A stretch of DNA of 64,000 nucleotides from Gemmobacter aquarius (GCF_003060865.1 NZ_CP028918.1:1124001-1188000); one strand, 5' to 3'. Shown: positions 53,861 to 64,000, counted from the first letter of the stretch. The notes: generated by a model not told the origin, from the sequence alone. Translations and numbers: made by a program.

Positions 53861-55027
53861 ATGACCCCGCCCGAGACTTTGTCACCGCGCCAGATACTTG
53901 ACCATCTCGTCACCTTTCCTACCGTCAGCCAAGACACCAACCTGCCGCTTGTCGATTGGGTCGAGGGCTATCTGCACAGCCACGGGATCACGGCGCACAG
54001 GCAGTACCATCCCGACGGCACAAAGGCTGCGATCTTTGCCCATGTCGGGCCATGGCAAGAGGGGGCGGTGGTGCTGTCGGGCCATACCGATGTCGTGCCG
54101 GTTGCAGGGCAGGCCTGGACATCGGACCCGTGGAGGGTGACAGAGCGCGACGGCCGGCTTTACGGGCGCGGCACCTGCGACATGAAGGGGTTTGATGCGC
54201 TGGCGATCTGGGCCTTGGTCGAGGCGCACAGACGCGGCGTCAAGCGCCCCCTGCAACTGGCGCTGTCATACGACGAGGAGGTCGGCTGTACCGGCGCGCC
54301 GCCGATGATAGAGGCGATGCGCGCGGTCTTGCCCAAGGGCGCTGTTGCCGTGATCGGCGAGCCGTCGCGCATGAAGCTGATCGAAGGGCACAAGGGGGGC
54401 ACCGGATTTCACGTGCATGTGCGGGGCCATGAAGTGCATTCCTCGCTTCTGCCCTACGGTGTGTCGGCCATCATGGAAGGCGCGCGGCTGATCGCTTGGG
54501 TCAATGACCGCAATGCCGAGACGATGGCGCGCGAACGCAGCGCCTTGGCAGCCGTTTTCGATCCTCCCTTCACCACGCTCCATGTCGGCATGATCTCGGG
54601 CGGCACCGCGCATAACATCACGGCAGGCGACTGCCGCTTTGCGGTCGAGATGCGTGTCGTGCCAGGCGAGGCGATGGAAGACTGGGCCGATGCTTTCGAG
54701 TCCGAGGCGTTGCGGCTGGATGCGGCGATCAAGGCCGTGCATCCTGACGCGGGCGTTCACGTCGAACGCTTTTTCGGTGTTCCCCCTTTGCAGCCGGAAG
54801 CGCAGGGCGAGGCTGCGGCGCTGGTGCGGCGGCTGACCGGAGACAACGCTTCTGGCGTGGTGTCCTATGGCACCGAGGCGGGGCAGTTCAAGGAGGCGGG
54901 CTATTCCGCCGTGGTTTGCGGCCCCGGTGACATCGCGCAGGCGCATCAGGCCGACGAATATATCGAACTGTCCGAATTCGCGGCAGGACAGGCCTTTATG
55001 GAGCGGCTTCTGGCCGAGGTGGCGTGA
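53861..55027 (+). CDS. Acetylornithine deacetylase / M20 peptidase family
   Basis: Zn-dependent M20 amidohydrolase of 388 aa, ArgE-like. Metal ligands are visible in VVLSGHTDVVPVAGQAW (His, Asp), GTCDMKGFDALAIW and LSYDEEVGCTGAPPMIE; the dimerisation domain follows, and a late His lies near AGQFKEAGYSAVV. It is probably divergently co-regulated with the peptide transporter, cleaving imported acyl-amino acids or peptides; true ArgE activity is not shown. The stop overlaps the FAD oxidase start. Confidence 0.85.
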   Translation: MTPPETLSPRQILDHLVTFPTVSQDTNLPLVDWVEGYLHSHGITAHRQYHPDGTKAAIFAHVGPWQEGAVVLSGHTDVVPVAGQAWTSDPWRVTERDGRLYGRGTCDMKGFDALAIWALVEAHRRGVKRPLQLALSYDEEVGCTGAPPMIEAMRAVLPKGAVAVIGEPSRMKLIEGHKGGTGFHVHVRGHEVHSSLLPYGVSAIMEGARLIAWVNDRNAETMARERSALAAVFDPPFTTLHVGMISGGTAHNITAGDCRFAVEMRVVPGEAMEDWADAFESEALRLDAAIKAVHPDAGVHVERFFGVPPLQPEAQGEAAALVRRLTGDNASGVVSYGTEAGQFKEAGYSAVVCGPGDIAQAHQADEYIELSEFAAGQAFMERLLAEVA

Positions 55028-56370
55028 TGCGGTTCCCGATCAACGAAACAGCACCCGTGCGGTTTTCCGGTCCGATGCCTGCGGCTTGCGATGTGGTAAT
55101 CATCGGCGGCGGTGTCATGGGGGTGATGACCGCATGGTTTCTGGCCGAACAGGGTCTGCGGGTTACCCTGTGCGAAAAGGGGCGCGTGGCGGGCGAACAG
55201 TCCAGCCGCAACTGGGGCTGGATCCGGCAGCAGGGTCGCGACTTTGCCGAATTGCCGATCATGATGGAAAGCCTTCGCCTCTGGAAATCGCTGGCGCAGG
55301 AATTCGGCGACGGCTTGGGGTTCCGGCAGGAAGGGGTGCTCTACCTTGCCAAGACCGAAGCCGAGGTGGCGGGCTTCGAGGCATGGCGCAAGACCGCGAC
55401 CGCGATGGGGCTGGAGTTGGACATGCTGGGTGCCGATGCGGTGGCGGGCAAACTGCAAGGGTCGGTCAAGCCGTGGCGGGCGGGGCTGTTCACCCCGTCC
55501 GATGCGCGGGCCGAGCCTTGGGTCGCGGTGCCGATGCTGGCCGAAGGGGCCGTCCGGCGCGGGGCGGTGATCATCGAGAATTGTGCGGTCAGGACGCTCG
55601 ATCTGGCGGCGGGTCGTGTGGCGGGGGTGGTGACCGAACAGGGCCGCATCGCCTGTGACCGCGTGGTCGTGGCGGCGGGGGCGTGGTCTTCGGTGTTTTT
55701 GCGTGCATCGGGTGTGCATATCCCGCAACTCGCCGTGCTGGCCTCGGTCGCGGCGACAGAACCGATGGCCGAGGTCTTTGCGGGCAATGCCTGCGACGAC
55801 GATTTCGCCTTTCGGCGCCGCGCCGATGGCGGCTATTCGATTGCTCCGGGCAGCGGGCATGACTTCTTCATCGGCCCCGATGCGTTCCGTAACCTGTTGG
55901 ATTACCTGCCTGTCTCGCGAAAGGATTTTCGGTCGACCCGCTTTCGCCCCGCCGCGCCGCGCGGATTTCCGGACGCATGGACAACCCGCCGGCGCTGGTC
56001 CGCCGATGAAGTCACACCCTTCGAGCAGACCCGCATCCTAAACCCCGCCCCGAACATGGAAACGATCGGCGCCGTCCAACGTCATTTCGCCCAAGCCTTC
56101 CCCACCCTCGGCAGGCCATTGTTACGCAAGGCATGGGCAGGAATGATCGACACCATGCCAGATGTTGTGCCGGTGATCGACCATGCCGCAACCATTCCGG
56201 GCCTGACCATCGCCACAGGGCTGTCTGGCCACGGCTTCGGCATAGGCCCCGGCATGGGCCGCGTGGTCGCCGATCTGGTCGCGGGGCGCGATCCCGGCCA
56301 TGACCTTTCGCGGCTCCGTCTGTCGCGCTTTTCCGACGGAACGAAACTTGCGCCCGGTCCGTCGCTGTAA
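55027..56370 (+). CDS. FAD-dependent amino-acid oxidase/dehydrogenase (DadA-like)
   Basis: FAD enzyme of 447 aa with N-terminal CDVVIIGGGVMGVMTAWFLAEQG (GxGxxG about residue 20) and the DAO-type SSRNWGWIRQQGRD. The C-terminal LSGHGFGIGPGMGRVVADLV closes the FAD-binding fold. Relatives oxidise glycine, D-amino acids or opines. TGATG overlap with the M20 gene (ATG 55027) makes a two-gene operon. Specificity cannot be read from the sequence. Confidence 0.85.
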   Translation: MRFPINETAPVRFSGPMPAACDVVIIGGGVMGVMTAWFLAEQGLRVTLCEKGRVAGEQSSRNWGWIRQQGRDFAELPIMMESLRLWKSLAQEFGDGLGFRQEGVLYLAKTEAEVAGFEAWRKTATAMGLELDMLGADAVAGKLQGSVKPWRAGLFTPSDARAEPWVAVPMLAEGAVRRGAVIIENCAVRTLDLAAGRVAGVVTEQGRIACDRVVVAAGAWSSVFLRASGVHIPQLAVLASVAATEPMAEVFAGNACDDDFAFRRRADGGYSIAPGSGHDFFIGPDAFRNLLDYLPVSRKDFRSTRFRPAAPRGFPDAWTTRRRWSADEVTPFEQTRILNPAPNMETIGAVQRHFAQAFPTLGRPLLRKAWAGMIDTMPDVVPVIDHAATIPGLTIATGLSGHGFGIGPGMGRVVADLVAGRDPGHDLSRLRLSRFSDGTKLAPGPSL

Positions 56371-56485
56371 CTTGCATATGGGGGGCTATCCGCTCCTCCT
56401 CGGACGTGCGGCCTTGGTTTCTTTCCCGGGTTTACAGCAGGCGTGGCGCAGGTTAGGTCGCGCCCTTTGCTAGCAGGGGTGCCGC

Positions 56486-57739
56486 ATGGCTGGGGTGTTC
56501 GCCGGACTGGATTTTGGCACGTCGAATTCGACCGTGGGTCTGGCCGATGCGAACGGCGCACGGCTGGTCGCACTTGAGGATCAGCATGTAACCCTGCCGT
56601 CCGCCGTGTTTTTCGAAGCTGACGGGGCGCCTGCGTCCTTTGGTCGGGCCGCGATGGCGGCCTATCTGGGCGGGGATGAGGGACGGTTGATGCGGGGGCT
56701 GAAAAGCACGCTCGGGTCTGCGCTTTTGGGTGAGCGGACGGTGGTGGGGAACCGTGCGGTGACATTCCGCGATGTGCTGCAACGGTTTATCGGCCATTTG
56801 CGGTTGCGGCTGGATCAGGCGCATCCGGGTCTGCGGCAAGCGGTATTCGGGCGGCCGGTGCATTTCGTCGACGACGATCCGGCAGGGGATATGGCGGCAC
56901 AGGAGTCGCTTGCGCTGATCGCCAAGGCTTGCGGGTTCGACGAGGTAGAGTTCCAGTATGAACCTGTCGCCGCCGCGCTGCATTACGAGCAGGGGTTGAC
57001 GGCCGAGGAGGTGGTGCTGGTCTTCGACATCGGGGGTGGCACGTCGGACATCTCGATTTTGCGCCTGTCGCCCCAGCGGGCGCGGGCCGCCCACCGGATG
57101 GGCGATATCCTTGCCAATGGGGGCATCAGGGTGGGCGGGACGGATTTCGACCGCCTGCTATCTCTGGCCGAGGCGATGCCGCATCTGGGGTATCTGTCGC
57201 CCACCAAAGGCGGTTCGGGGACCATGCCGCGGCACTACTACCTCGATCTTGCCACGTGGCACCGCATCAACGCGCTTTACACGGCGCGCACGGAAAGCGA
57301 CCTCAAGGCGCTGCGGCATGAGGCCGACCGGCCCGAGTTGATCGACCGGATGATGCGGGTGATCGCGGGGCGGCATGGCCATGCGGTCGCGATGGAGGTC
57401 GAGCGGGTCAAGATCGAGTTGTCAGAGGCTGACGCCTCGCGCCTGATGCTGGCGCCGATGTCGGGCGGGCCGAACCCTGTGGCGCGGCGCGACCGTTTCG
57501 AGGCGGCGGTCGAGGCTCCGGTCGCGCGGATCGCAGGGCTGATCCACGAGACGGTGGCCGATGCGGGGCTGACGGCGGACCAGATCGCCACAGTGTTCCT
57601 GACCGGCGGGTCATCGCAACTGCCCATTCTGCGGGCAACCGTTGCCGCTGCCTTGCCGCAGGCGCGGATGGCGACGGGTGATATGCTGGGGTCGGTCGGG
57701 ACGGGCCTTGCGCTCGATGCCCGCCGGCGGTTTGGCTGA
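56486..57739 (+). CDS. Hsp70 family protein (YegD-like)
   Basis: Actin-fold ATPase of 417 aa, shorter than DnaK because the substrate-binding domain is missing. FAGLDFGTSNSTVGLAD is phosphate 1, VLVFDIGGGTSDISIL phosphate 2 near residue 177, and TVFLTGGSSQLPILRATV the adenosine motif near residue 370. Matches the YegD-type 'Hsp70 family' group whose role is unknown. A 115-base gap upstream has no gene. Confidence 0.88.
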   Translation: MAGVFAGLDFGTSNSTVGLADANGARLVALEDQHVTLPSAVFFEADGAPASFGRAAMAAYLGGDEGRLMRGLKSTLGSALLGERTVVGNRAVTFRDVLQRFIGHLRLRLDQAHPGLRQAVFGRPVHFVDDDPAGDMAAQESLALIAKACGFDEVEFQYEPVAAALHYEQGLTAEEVVLVFDIGGGTSDISILRLSPQRARAAHRMGDILANGGIRVGGTDFDRLLSLAEAMPHLGYLSPTKGGSGTMPRHYYLDLATWHRINALYTARTESDLKALRHEADRPELIDRMMRVIAGRHGHAVAMEVERVKIELSEADASRLMLAPMSGGPNPVARRDRFEAAVEAPVARIAGLIHETVADAGLTADQIATVFLTGGSSQLPILRATVAAALPQARMATGDMLGSVGTGLALDARRRFG

Positions 57740-57794
57740 GGGCTTGAAGGCAGGGCGACTTTGACGCAGCATCGGGCGGTCAAGGAGAGCGACC

Positions 57795-58961
57795 ATGCCC
57801 GTCAAGAACCGTTTCGCCGAACTGCTGCCCGAAATCACCGCATGGCGGCGCGATTTCCACGAGCATCCCGAACTGCTGTTCGACGTGCATCGCACCGCGG
57901 GGCGGGTGGCCGAACTGCTGCGCTCGTTCGGCTGCGACGAGGTGGTGACGGGCATCGGGCGCACCGGTGTGGTGGGAGTGATCAAAGGGCGGACCGACAG
58001 TGCAGGGCGCGTGGTGGGTTTGCGGGCCGATATGGACGCCTTGCCGATCCGCGAACAGACGGGGGTGCCCTATGCCAGCAAGGTCGAGGGCAAAATGCAC
58101 GCCTGCGGGCATGACGGGCATACGGCGATGCTGCTGGGGGCTGCGAAGTATCTGGCCGAGACGCGGAATTTCGACGGGACCACGGTGGTGATCTTCCAGC
58201 CCGCCGAGGAGGGCGGCGGGGGAGGGCGCGAGATGGTGGCCGACGGCATGATGGAGCGTTGGCGCATCCACGAGGTTTACGGGATGCATAACATGCCCGG
58301 CATCCCGGTGGGCCATTTCGCGATCCGCCCCGGGGCGCTGATGGCAGCGGCCGACCAGATCGAGATCACGGTCACAGGCAAGGGCGGGCATGCCGCCAAG
58401 CCGCATGACTGCATCGACACGACGCTGGTCGCGGCGCAGATCATCGTGGCGCTGCAGTCGATAGCCAGCCGGAATGTCGACCCCTTGAAGCAGGTGGTGG
58501 TATCGGTTTGCACGGTGGCTACGGATTCCACCGCGCATAACGTGATCCCGCAGGTGGTGAAGATGAAGGGCACGGTCCGCACCATGGACCACAGCGTGCA
58601 GGATTTCGTCGAACGGCGTATTTCGGAACTGGTGGCGGGGGTTGCGATGGCATTCGGCGCAACCGCGCATGTCGATTATGCGCGGGGCTACCCGGTCACG
58701 CTGAACGCGCCCGAGAACACCGGTTATGCGGTCGAGGTGGCGCGGGCGGTTTCGGGGAATGTGGACCCCGATACGGCCCCGCTGATGGGGGCCGAGGATT
58801 TCAGCTTCATGCTGAACGAACGGCCCGGCGCCTATATCTTTGTCGGCAATGGCGACACCGCGATGGTGCATCATCCGGCTTATGATTTCGACGACGACGT
58901 GATCCCGTTCGGTGCGAGCTGGTATGCGGGGATGGTCGAGGCACGCATGCCGACCGCCTAG
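57795..58961 (+). CDS. M20 amidohydrolase (hippurate hydrolase / aminoacylase-like)
   Basis: A 388-residue M20D peptidase. WRRDFHEHPELLFDVHRTA and GLRADMDALPIREQTG are family motifs; metal sites are in ACGHDGHTAMLLGAAKYL and FQPAEEGGGGGREMV, with GAEDFSFMLNERPGAY late. Known members hydrolyse N-acyl amino acids such as hippurate or N-acetyl-diaminopimelate. Stop codon overlaps the convergent cydB stop by four bases. Confidence 0.88.
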   Translation: MPVKNRFAELLPEITAWRRDFHEHPELLFDVHRTAGRVAELLRSFGCDEVVTGIGRTGVVGVIKGRTDSAGRVVGLRADMDALPIREQTGVPYASKVEGKMHACGHDGHTAMLLGAAKYLAETRNFDGTTVVIFQPAEEGGGGGREMVADGMMERWRIHEVYGMHNMPGIPVGHFAIRPGALMAAADQIEITVTGKGGHAAKPHDCIDTTLVAAQIIVALQSIASRNVDPLKQVVVSVCTVATDSTAHNVIPQVVKMKGTVRTMDHSVQDFVERRISELVAGVAMAFGATAHVDYARGYPVTLNAPENTGYAVEVARAVSGNVDPDTAPLMGAEDFSFMLNERPGAYIFVGNGDTAMVHHPAYDFDDDVIPFGASWYAGMVEARMPTA

Positions 58962-59956
58962 TCGTAAGACAGCCGGGTCGCCTTGCCGCGGAAGATGAAG
59001 TAGGACAGCACGGTATAGCCAAGGATCACCGGCAACACGAAAAGCGTGCCGACAAGGATGATCGACAGGCTTTCGGTGCTGGACGCCGCTTCCCAGATCG
59101 TCAGCTTTTCCGGCACGATATAGGGGTAGAAGCTATAGGCCATGCCGAAGAAGCCGAGGACCATCAGCACCACGGCACCGGCAAAGGGAAACCATGCAAA
59201 GCTGTCGTCGCGGGTCGGCAGGCGGCGCAGCGACAGCCAGAGCAACACGACCAGCAGGCCCGACATCAGCGGCAAAGGGGCAAGGGTGACGATTTCGGGA
59301 AACCGGAACCATTTGTCGAAGATGCGCGGCGACACGAGCGGGGTGGCCATCGATACCGCCCCCATGCCCAGCACCACGCCCCAGATGCCGCCCCGCGCCC
59401 AAGACACGGCCTTGCGTTGCAAATCTCCGTCTGTCTTGAGGATGGTCCAGGCCGCGCCGATGAAGCTATAGGCGACCGCGAGGGCGCCTGCCGTGAGGGT
59501 GGCGAAGGCGACCTCGGCCCAGCCCCAGCGCAGGCCCATGACATACATGCCCAGCATGAAACCCTGTGACAGGGCGGTCATAAGGCTTCCGGCCCAGAAA
59601 GCCACATCCCACGGGCGCTTGTGGGCGACCGGCGCCTTGGCGCGGAATTCGAAGGCGACGCCGCGCAGGATCAGCCCGATCAGCATGACGGCGACGGGCA
59701 GGTAAAGCGCGGTCAGGATCGTGCCATGCGCGGCGGGAAAGGCCACGAGCAGGATGCCGATGGCCAGCACCAGCCATGTTTCGTTGGCATCCCAGAAGGG
59801 GCCGATCGAGGCGACCATGCGGTCGCGTTCATCGACATCGGCAAAGGGAAAAAGCAATCCGACGCCAAGGTCGAACCCGTCGAGCACGACATAGAGCAGG
59901 ATAGACAGGCCCATCAGCGCGGCAAAGATCAGGGGCAGGGCTTCGGCGGTGAACAT
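58958..59956 (-). CDS. cydB: Cytochrome bd-type quinol oxidase subunit II
   Basis: CydB (332 aa) is the second subunit of a bd-type terminal oxidase. It starts MFTAEALPLIFAALMGLSIL and has eight or nine membrane helices; LDGFDLGVGLLFPFAD and WDANETWLVLAIGILLVAFP are signatures. It follows cydA by four bases. Start 59956 chosen by homology; the open frame to 60082 overlaps cydA. Confidence 0.94.
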   Translation of the reverse strand: MFTAEALPLIFAALMGLSILLYVVLDGFDLGVGLLFPFADVDERDRMVASIGPFWDANETWLVLAIGILLVAFPAAHGTILTALYLPVAVMLIGLILRGVAFEFRAKAPVAHKRPWDVAFWAGSLMTALSQGFMLGMYVMGLRWGWAEVAFATLTAGALAVAYSFIGAAWTILKTDGDLQRKAVSWARGGIWGVVLGMGAVSMATPLVSPRIFDKWFRFPEIVTLAPLPLMSGLLVVLLWLSLRRLPTRDDSFAWFPFAGAVVLMVLGFFGMAYSFYPYIVPEKLTIWEAASSTESLSIILVGTLFVLPVILGYTVLSYFIFRGKATRLSYD

Positions 59957-59960
59957 TGGC

Positions 59961-61316
59961 CTACTCCGCCGGTTGCAGCGCGGGGGTGACTGCGGGCTGG
60001 AAGCCCGACCCTTTGCGCGCCAAGTGGAAGATCGCGCCGATATAGGCGGCCAGAAGCGCCACGTAGATCGCCATATAGGCAAGGAGCGACGACAGCACCA
60101 TGCCGCTTGCGATGTCGCCCACCGCGGCCTTGGTGGTCAGCACGCCCTGCACCAGCCACGGCTGGCGGCCGATTTCGGTCGTATACCAGCCCGCGAGAGT
60201 GGCGAGCCATCCGGCGAAGGTCATCGCGGTGAGCAGCATCAGATAGGGCCGGGGCAGCGCATCCGCACCGCGCCGCCAGATCAGCGCGACGCCAAGCCAC
60301 GACGCGGCGAGCATGGCAACACCAGTGCCGATCATCACGCGGAAGGACCAGAAGACGGGGGCGACCGGCGGATGCAGCGCCGTGCCGTCGGCGGCGACGA
60401 AATCGTTCAGGCCGGGGACGACACCTGCCGGATCGTGCTTGAGGATTACGGATGCCATCGAGGGGATCGAGATTTCATACCGGTTCTCGCGCAGGGTCTG
60501 ATCCGGCAGGGCGAAGAGGACGAGCGGCACGTTACCGCGGGTTTCCCAGTTGGCCTCCATCGCTGCGACCTTTTGCGGCTGGTGTTCCAGCGTGTTCAGC
60601 CCGTGCATGTCGCCTGCGATGATCTGCACGGGCATCAGCAGCGCGCCGAGGATCAGACCAAAGCGCAGGCCGCTGGCGACCGATGCATCACGCTCGCCCT
60701 TGAGGTGACGATAGGCCGAGACGCCCGCGATCAGGAAGGCCACCGTCAGGCCGCTGGCGAGCAGCATATGGACAAGGCGATAGGGCATCGACGGGTTGAA
60801 GATGATGGCCCACCAGTCGGTTGCAAAGACGATGCCATCGCGCAGTTCATAGCCTGCGGGGGTGTGCATCCATGAATTCAGCACGATGATCCAGAACGCG
60901 CTCATCGTGGTGCCGAAGGCGACGAGGAAAGTGGCGAGCGTATGCACCCAGACCGGTACGCGGCTGGCCCCGAAGAGCATGATGCCAAGGAATACGGCTT
61001 CGAGGAAGAAGGCGGTCAGCACCTCGTAGGCCAGAAGCGGGCCTGCGACATTGCCCACGGTTTCCATGAAACCGGGCCAGTTGGTGCCGAACTGGAAGGA
61101 CATGGTGATGCCCGAGACGACGCCGAGTGCAAAGGACAGGGCGAAGACCTTTACCCAGAACATGTAAAGGTCCATCCACTTGCGATCACGCGTGATCTGG
61201 AAGCGGAGTTTGAAGAAGAGCAGCACCCAGCCGAGGGCGATGGTTATGGTCGGGAACAGGATGTGGAACGAGATGTTCGCGCCGAACTGGATGCGCGAGA
61301 GCAAAAGAGTATCCAT
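59961..61316 (-). CDS. cydA: Cytochrome bd-type quinol oxidase subunit I (short Q-loop)
   Basis: CydA (451 aa) binds hemes b558, b595 and d. MDTLLLSRIQFGANISFHIL carries the His18 ligand; KVFALSFALGVVSGITMSFQ and the Q-loop region after HGLNTLEHQPQKVAAMEANW are present. The length indicates the short Q-loop (CIO/QxtA-like) class, which in other bacteria is often cyanide-resistant. Expression in a phototroph would protect against oxygen or balance the quinone pool. A 234-base gap lies upstream, with a tandem 13-bp repeat and a C/G hairpin. Confidence 0.93.
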   Translation of the reverse strand: MDTLLLSRIQFGANISFHILFPTITIALGWVLLFFKLRFQITRDRKWMDLYMFWVKVFALSFALGVVSGITMSFQFGTNWPGFMETVGNVAGPLLAYEVLTAFFLEAVFLGIMLFGASRVPVWVHTLATFLVAFGTTMSAFWIIVLNSWMHTPAGYELRDGIVFATDWWAIIFNPSMPYRLVHMLLASGLTVAFLIAGVSAYRHLKGERDASVASGLRFGLILGALLMPVQIIAGDMHGLNTLEHQPQKVAAMEANWETRGNVPLVLFALPDQTLRENRYEISIPSMASVILKHDPAGVVPGLNDFVAADGTALHPPVAPVFWSFRVMIGTGVAMLAASWLGVALIWRRGADALPRPYLMLLTAMTFAGWLATLAGWYTTEIGRQPWLVQGVLTTKAAVGDIASGMVLSSLLAYMAIYVALLAAYIGAIFHLARKGSGFQPAVTPALQPAE

Positions 61317-61391
61317 GGTGCACCTTTCCTGACCGTTGAAGCGCATATAGGCCGGTGCGCTTGGGTTGAAAGGTGCCTGCGACAGGCTGCC

Positions 61392-61417
61392 CTAGGGGCG
61401 CAAGCTAGGGGCGCAAG
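61392..61417. repeat. Tandem 13-bp duplication upstream of cydA
   Basis: CTAGGGGCGCAAG occurs twice head to tail (61392-61404, 61405-61417), about 75 bases before the cydA start. It may be a slippage product or affect promoter spacing. No gene is seen in this gap. Confidence 0.6.
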
Positions 61418-61506
61418 CCAGCCCGCGTAGCTGTGGTTCGGCGTTCCGCGGGGCAGGTTGGGGGAGCGGTAGGATAAGGTCTTGTCCCTATACCGTGCCG
61501 TAGCCC

Positions 61507-61526
61507 CCTCCCCCTGGAGGGGGAGG
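61507..61526. terminator. C/G hairpin downstream of moaA
   Basis: CCTCCCCC (61507-61514), loop TGGA, GGGGGAGG (61519-61526), 25 bases after the moaA stop on its strand. No T-run. Confidence 0.5.
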
Positions 61527-61550
61527 AGCAGCCTATAAAGGCGTGGTTGC

Positions 61551-62564
61551 TCAGCCGCCCGTATGGCTCATGTGGCGGGTCATCTGGCCGGTGACGGATT
61601 GGCGCGAATAGTCGAAGTCGTGGCCTTTGGGCTTGCGGCTGATCGCGTTGCGTATGGCCTGTTCGATCACGGCATCGTCGGGGCTGACGCGAAGCGGCGC
61701 GCGCAGGTCAGCCATGTCTTCCTGACCGAGGCACATGTAAAGTTCGCCCGTGCAGGTCAGGCGGACGCGATTGCAGGATTCGCAGAAGTTGTGGGTCAGC
61801 GGCGTGATGAAACCGACCTTTTGCCCGGTTTCGTCGATGCGGACATAGCGCGCGGGGCCGCCGGTACGGTCGTCAAGGTCGGTGAGGGCGAAGCGGTCGG
61901 CGATGCGGGCACGCAGGTCTTTGAGCGACCAGTATTGGTCGAGCCGGTCTTCGTTGCCGAGATCGCCCATCGGCATGACCTCGATGAAGGTCAGGTCGTG
62001 GCCTTCGCGGGCGCACCAGTCGAGCAGGGGGAAAAGCTCGTCCTCGTTGAAGCCTTTGAGCGCCACGGTGTTGATCTTGACACGCAGGCCTGCGGCCTTG
62101 GCGGCCTCGATCCCGTCGAGTACCTGACCAAGCCGCCCCCAGCGCGTGATGTCGGCGAATTTCTGCGCGTCGAGCGTGTCGAGCGAGACGTTGATGCGTT
62201 TGACCCCGCAGTCGGCCAGTTCGGCGGCATATTTGCGAAGCTGCGAGCCATTGGTGGTGACGGTCAGTTCGCGCAAGGCCCCGCTTTCCAGATGTCGCGA
62301 CATGGCGCGGAAGAAGGTCATGATGCCCTTGCGGACAAGGGGTTCGCCACCCGTGATCCGCAGTTTTTCGACGCCGAGGTTGACAAATGCCGAACAGAGC
62401 CGGTCGAGTTCCTCCAAGGTCAGCAGGTCGGCCTTGGGCAGGAAGGTCATGTTCTCGGACATGCAATAGACGCAGCGGAAATCGCAGCGGTCGGTGACCG
62501 AGACCCGCAGATAGGAAATCGGGCGGGCGAAAGGGTCGATCAGCGGTGCAGGGGTATGGGCCAT
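61551..62564 (-). CDS. moaA: GTP 3',8-cyclase MoaA (molybdenum cofactor)
   Basis: Radical-SAM enzyme (337 aa) converting GTP to 3',8-cH2GTP in Moco synthesis. The N-terminal cluster Cys27, Cys31, Cys34 sits in [16 protein letters not shown]; the C-terminal cluster motif [13 protein letters not shown] is present, and GGEPLVRKG is the SAM-binding stretch. No other Moco genes are adjacent. Confidence 0.95.
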   Translation of the reverse strand: MAHTPAPLIDPFARPISYLRVSVTDRCDFRCVYCMSENMTFLPKADLLTLEELDRLCSAFVNLGVEKLRITGGEPLVRKGIMTFFRAMSRHLESGALRELTVTTNGSQLRKYAAELADCGVKRINVSLDTLDAQKFADITRWGRLGQVLDGIEAAKAAGLRVKINTVALKGFNEDELFPLLDWCAREGHDLTFIEVMPMGDLGNEDRLDQYWSLKDLRARIADRFALTDLDDRTGGPARYVRIDETGQKVGFITPLTHNFCESCNRVRLTCTGELYMCLGQEDMADLRAPLRVSPDDAVIEQAIRNAISRKPKGHDFDYSRQSVTGQMTRHMSHTGG

Positions 62565-62649
62565 GCATCATAGTTAGGAACTTGCCGATGGAACGGCAAG
62601 CGCGGAAGCGGCAGTTGAAGGCAAGGGGGCGTCAGACTATGGTCGGGGT

Positions 62650-63084
62650 ATGAAAAACCTTATCCTTTTCCCGCTGCTGTTTGCCCTTTCCGCCTGCGCG
62701 GTCGTTGACCGTGTCAGGGGGCGTCCTGCAGAAATTGCACCTGCCGTCACGGGTCGCCCTGGTCCAGCGCTTGCACAAAGTGCCGAGGCGATGGACCGGA
62801 CCAGCGCGGCAGACAAGGCTGCTGCACTGGCTGCGGGGGACGAGGGCGGGGCGAAGCTGGGCAGTTTCGTCGTATCGCTTGGCGATCCGACGGAGCAAGG
62901 TTTCTGGCTGCGGTCGTCATTGGTGACCGCCCCGGCAAGGGGGCGGGTGGTCACCGACGAGGGCGCGTCGATTGCGGTTGATCTTTTGCCCGGATCGGGG
63001 GCGGCGCAGCTTTCGCTTCCCGCCTTCCGCGCGCTGGGCCTGCCCTTGACGGGCCTGCCCGAGGTGACGGTCTATTCCGGCTAA
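62650..63084 (+). CDS. Small lipoprotein of unknown function
   Basis: A 144-residue protein with a lipoprotein signal (MKNLILFPLLFALSAC, lipobox LSAC), a low-complexity Ala-rich linker, and a C-terminal domain with GSFVVSLGDPTEQGFWLRSS and a KGRVV-like turn (ARGRVVTDEGASIAVDLLP). It is conserved in Rhodobacteraceae, sometimes mislabelled as galactarate dehydratase; no function known to me. Confidence 0.75.
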   Translation: MKNLILFPLLFALSACAVVDRVRGRPAEIAPAVTGRPGPALAQSAEAMDRTSAADKAAALAAGDEGGAKLGSFVVSLGDPTEQGFWLRSSLVTAPARGRVVTDEGASIAVDLLPGSGAAQLSLPAFRALGLPLTGLPEVTVYSG

Positions 63085-63091
63085 CGCGCCA

Positions 63092-64000
<909 letters not shown>

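Overview
The window is a high-GC alphaproteobacterial chromosome segment carrying most of a photosynthesis gene cluster. Evidence for a Rhodobacteraceae host close to Rhodobacter/Cereibacter-type phototrophs: the puf operon is pufQBALMX with both pufQ and pufX, the carotenoid genes are the spheroidene/spheroidenone set (crtA,I,B,C,D,E,F) with tspO beside crtB, dxs follows pufX, and PpsR/CrtJ-type TGT-N12-ACA pairs occupy the three main promoters. Species cannot be named from the sequence alone.

Layout. 1-3257 (+): bchG (3' end), a PucC/LhaA-type transporter, bchP, idi. 3471-7842 (-): crtA-bchI-bchD-bchO. 8027-11195 (+): crtI-crtB-tspO, divergent from crtA. 11263-13718 (-): crtD-crtC. 13841-21043 (+): crtE-crtF, then bchC-bchX-bchY-bchZ. 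21040-23879 (+): pufQBALMX. 24046-25953 (+): dxs. Together these make isoprenoid precursors (Dxs, Idi), geranylgeranyl-PP (CrtE), spheroidene/spheroidenone, bacteriochlorophyll a (Mg chelatase I/D, chlorophyllide reductase XYZ, BchC, BchG, BchP) and the RC-LH1 proteins. Genes for bchFNBHLM, puhA and the regulators are not in the window.

26-64 kb is ordinary chromosome: a FAH-family hydrolase, a PCMT-family protein, tolC, a DUF2497/PopZ-like protein, efp, a glycosyltransferase, ygfZ-like and MsbA-like genes, a class V aminotransferase, a DUF305 protein, a GATase, a lyxose isomerase-like cupin, an L,D-transpeptidase, tryptophan 2,3-dioxygenase and kynureninase, pntAB, a DUF3422 protein, a five-gene peptide ABC transporter with an adjoining M20 peptidase/FAD oxidase pair, an Hsp70-like protein, an amidohydrolase, cydAB, moaA, a lipoprotein, an AlkD-like protein and the 3' end of glmS. 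No intergenic gap exceeds about 240 bases.

Most unusual structure: (i) at least ten intergenic hairpins with core TTC-(TGC/GCA)-GAA whose flanks change in compensating pairs, four of them in tandem between crtA and bchI; (ii) a composite element AAATATCC-n-CGGG plus a G/C hairpin, in six gaps, three copies of which end in hairpin (i); (iii) an intrinsic terminator ending 18 bases before the dxs start codon; (iv) a 24-codon ORF bridging bchX and bchY; (v) a 15-bp minisatellite inside the conserved DAGPT motif of crtD; (vi) conserved N-termini of bchD, crtA and crtC without an ATG/GTG/TTG start. Three genes (pufL, the FAH-family gene, tryptophan 2,3-dioxygenase) carry a one-base frameshift, each at a G/C homopolymer one base too short, which points to sequencing error rather than real pseudogenes.
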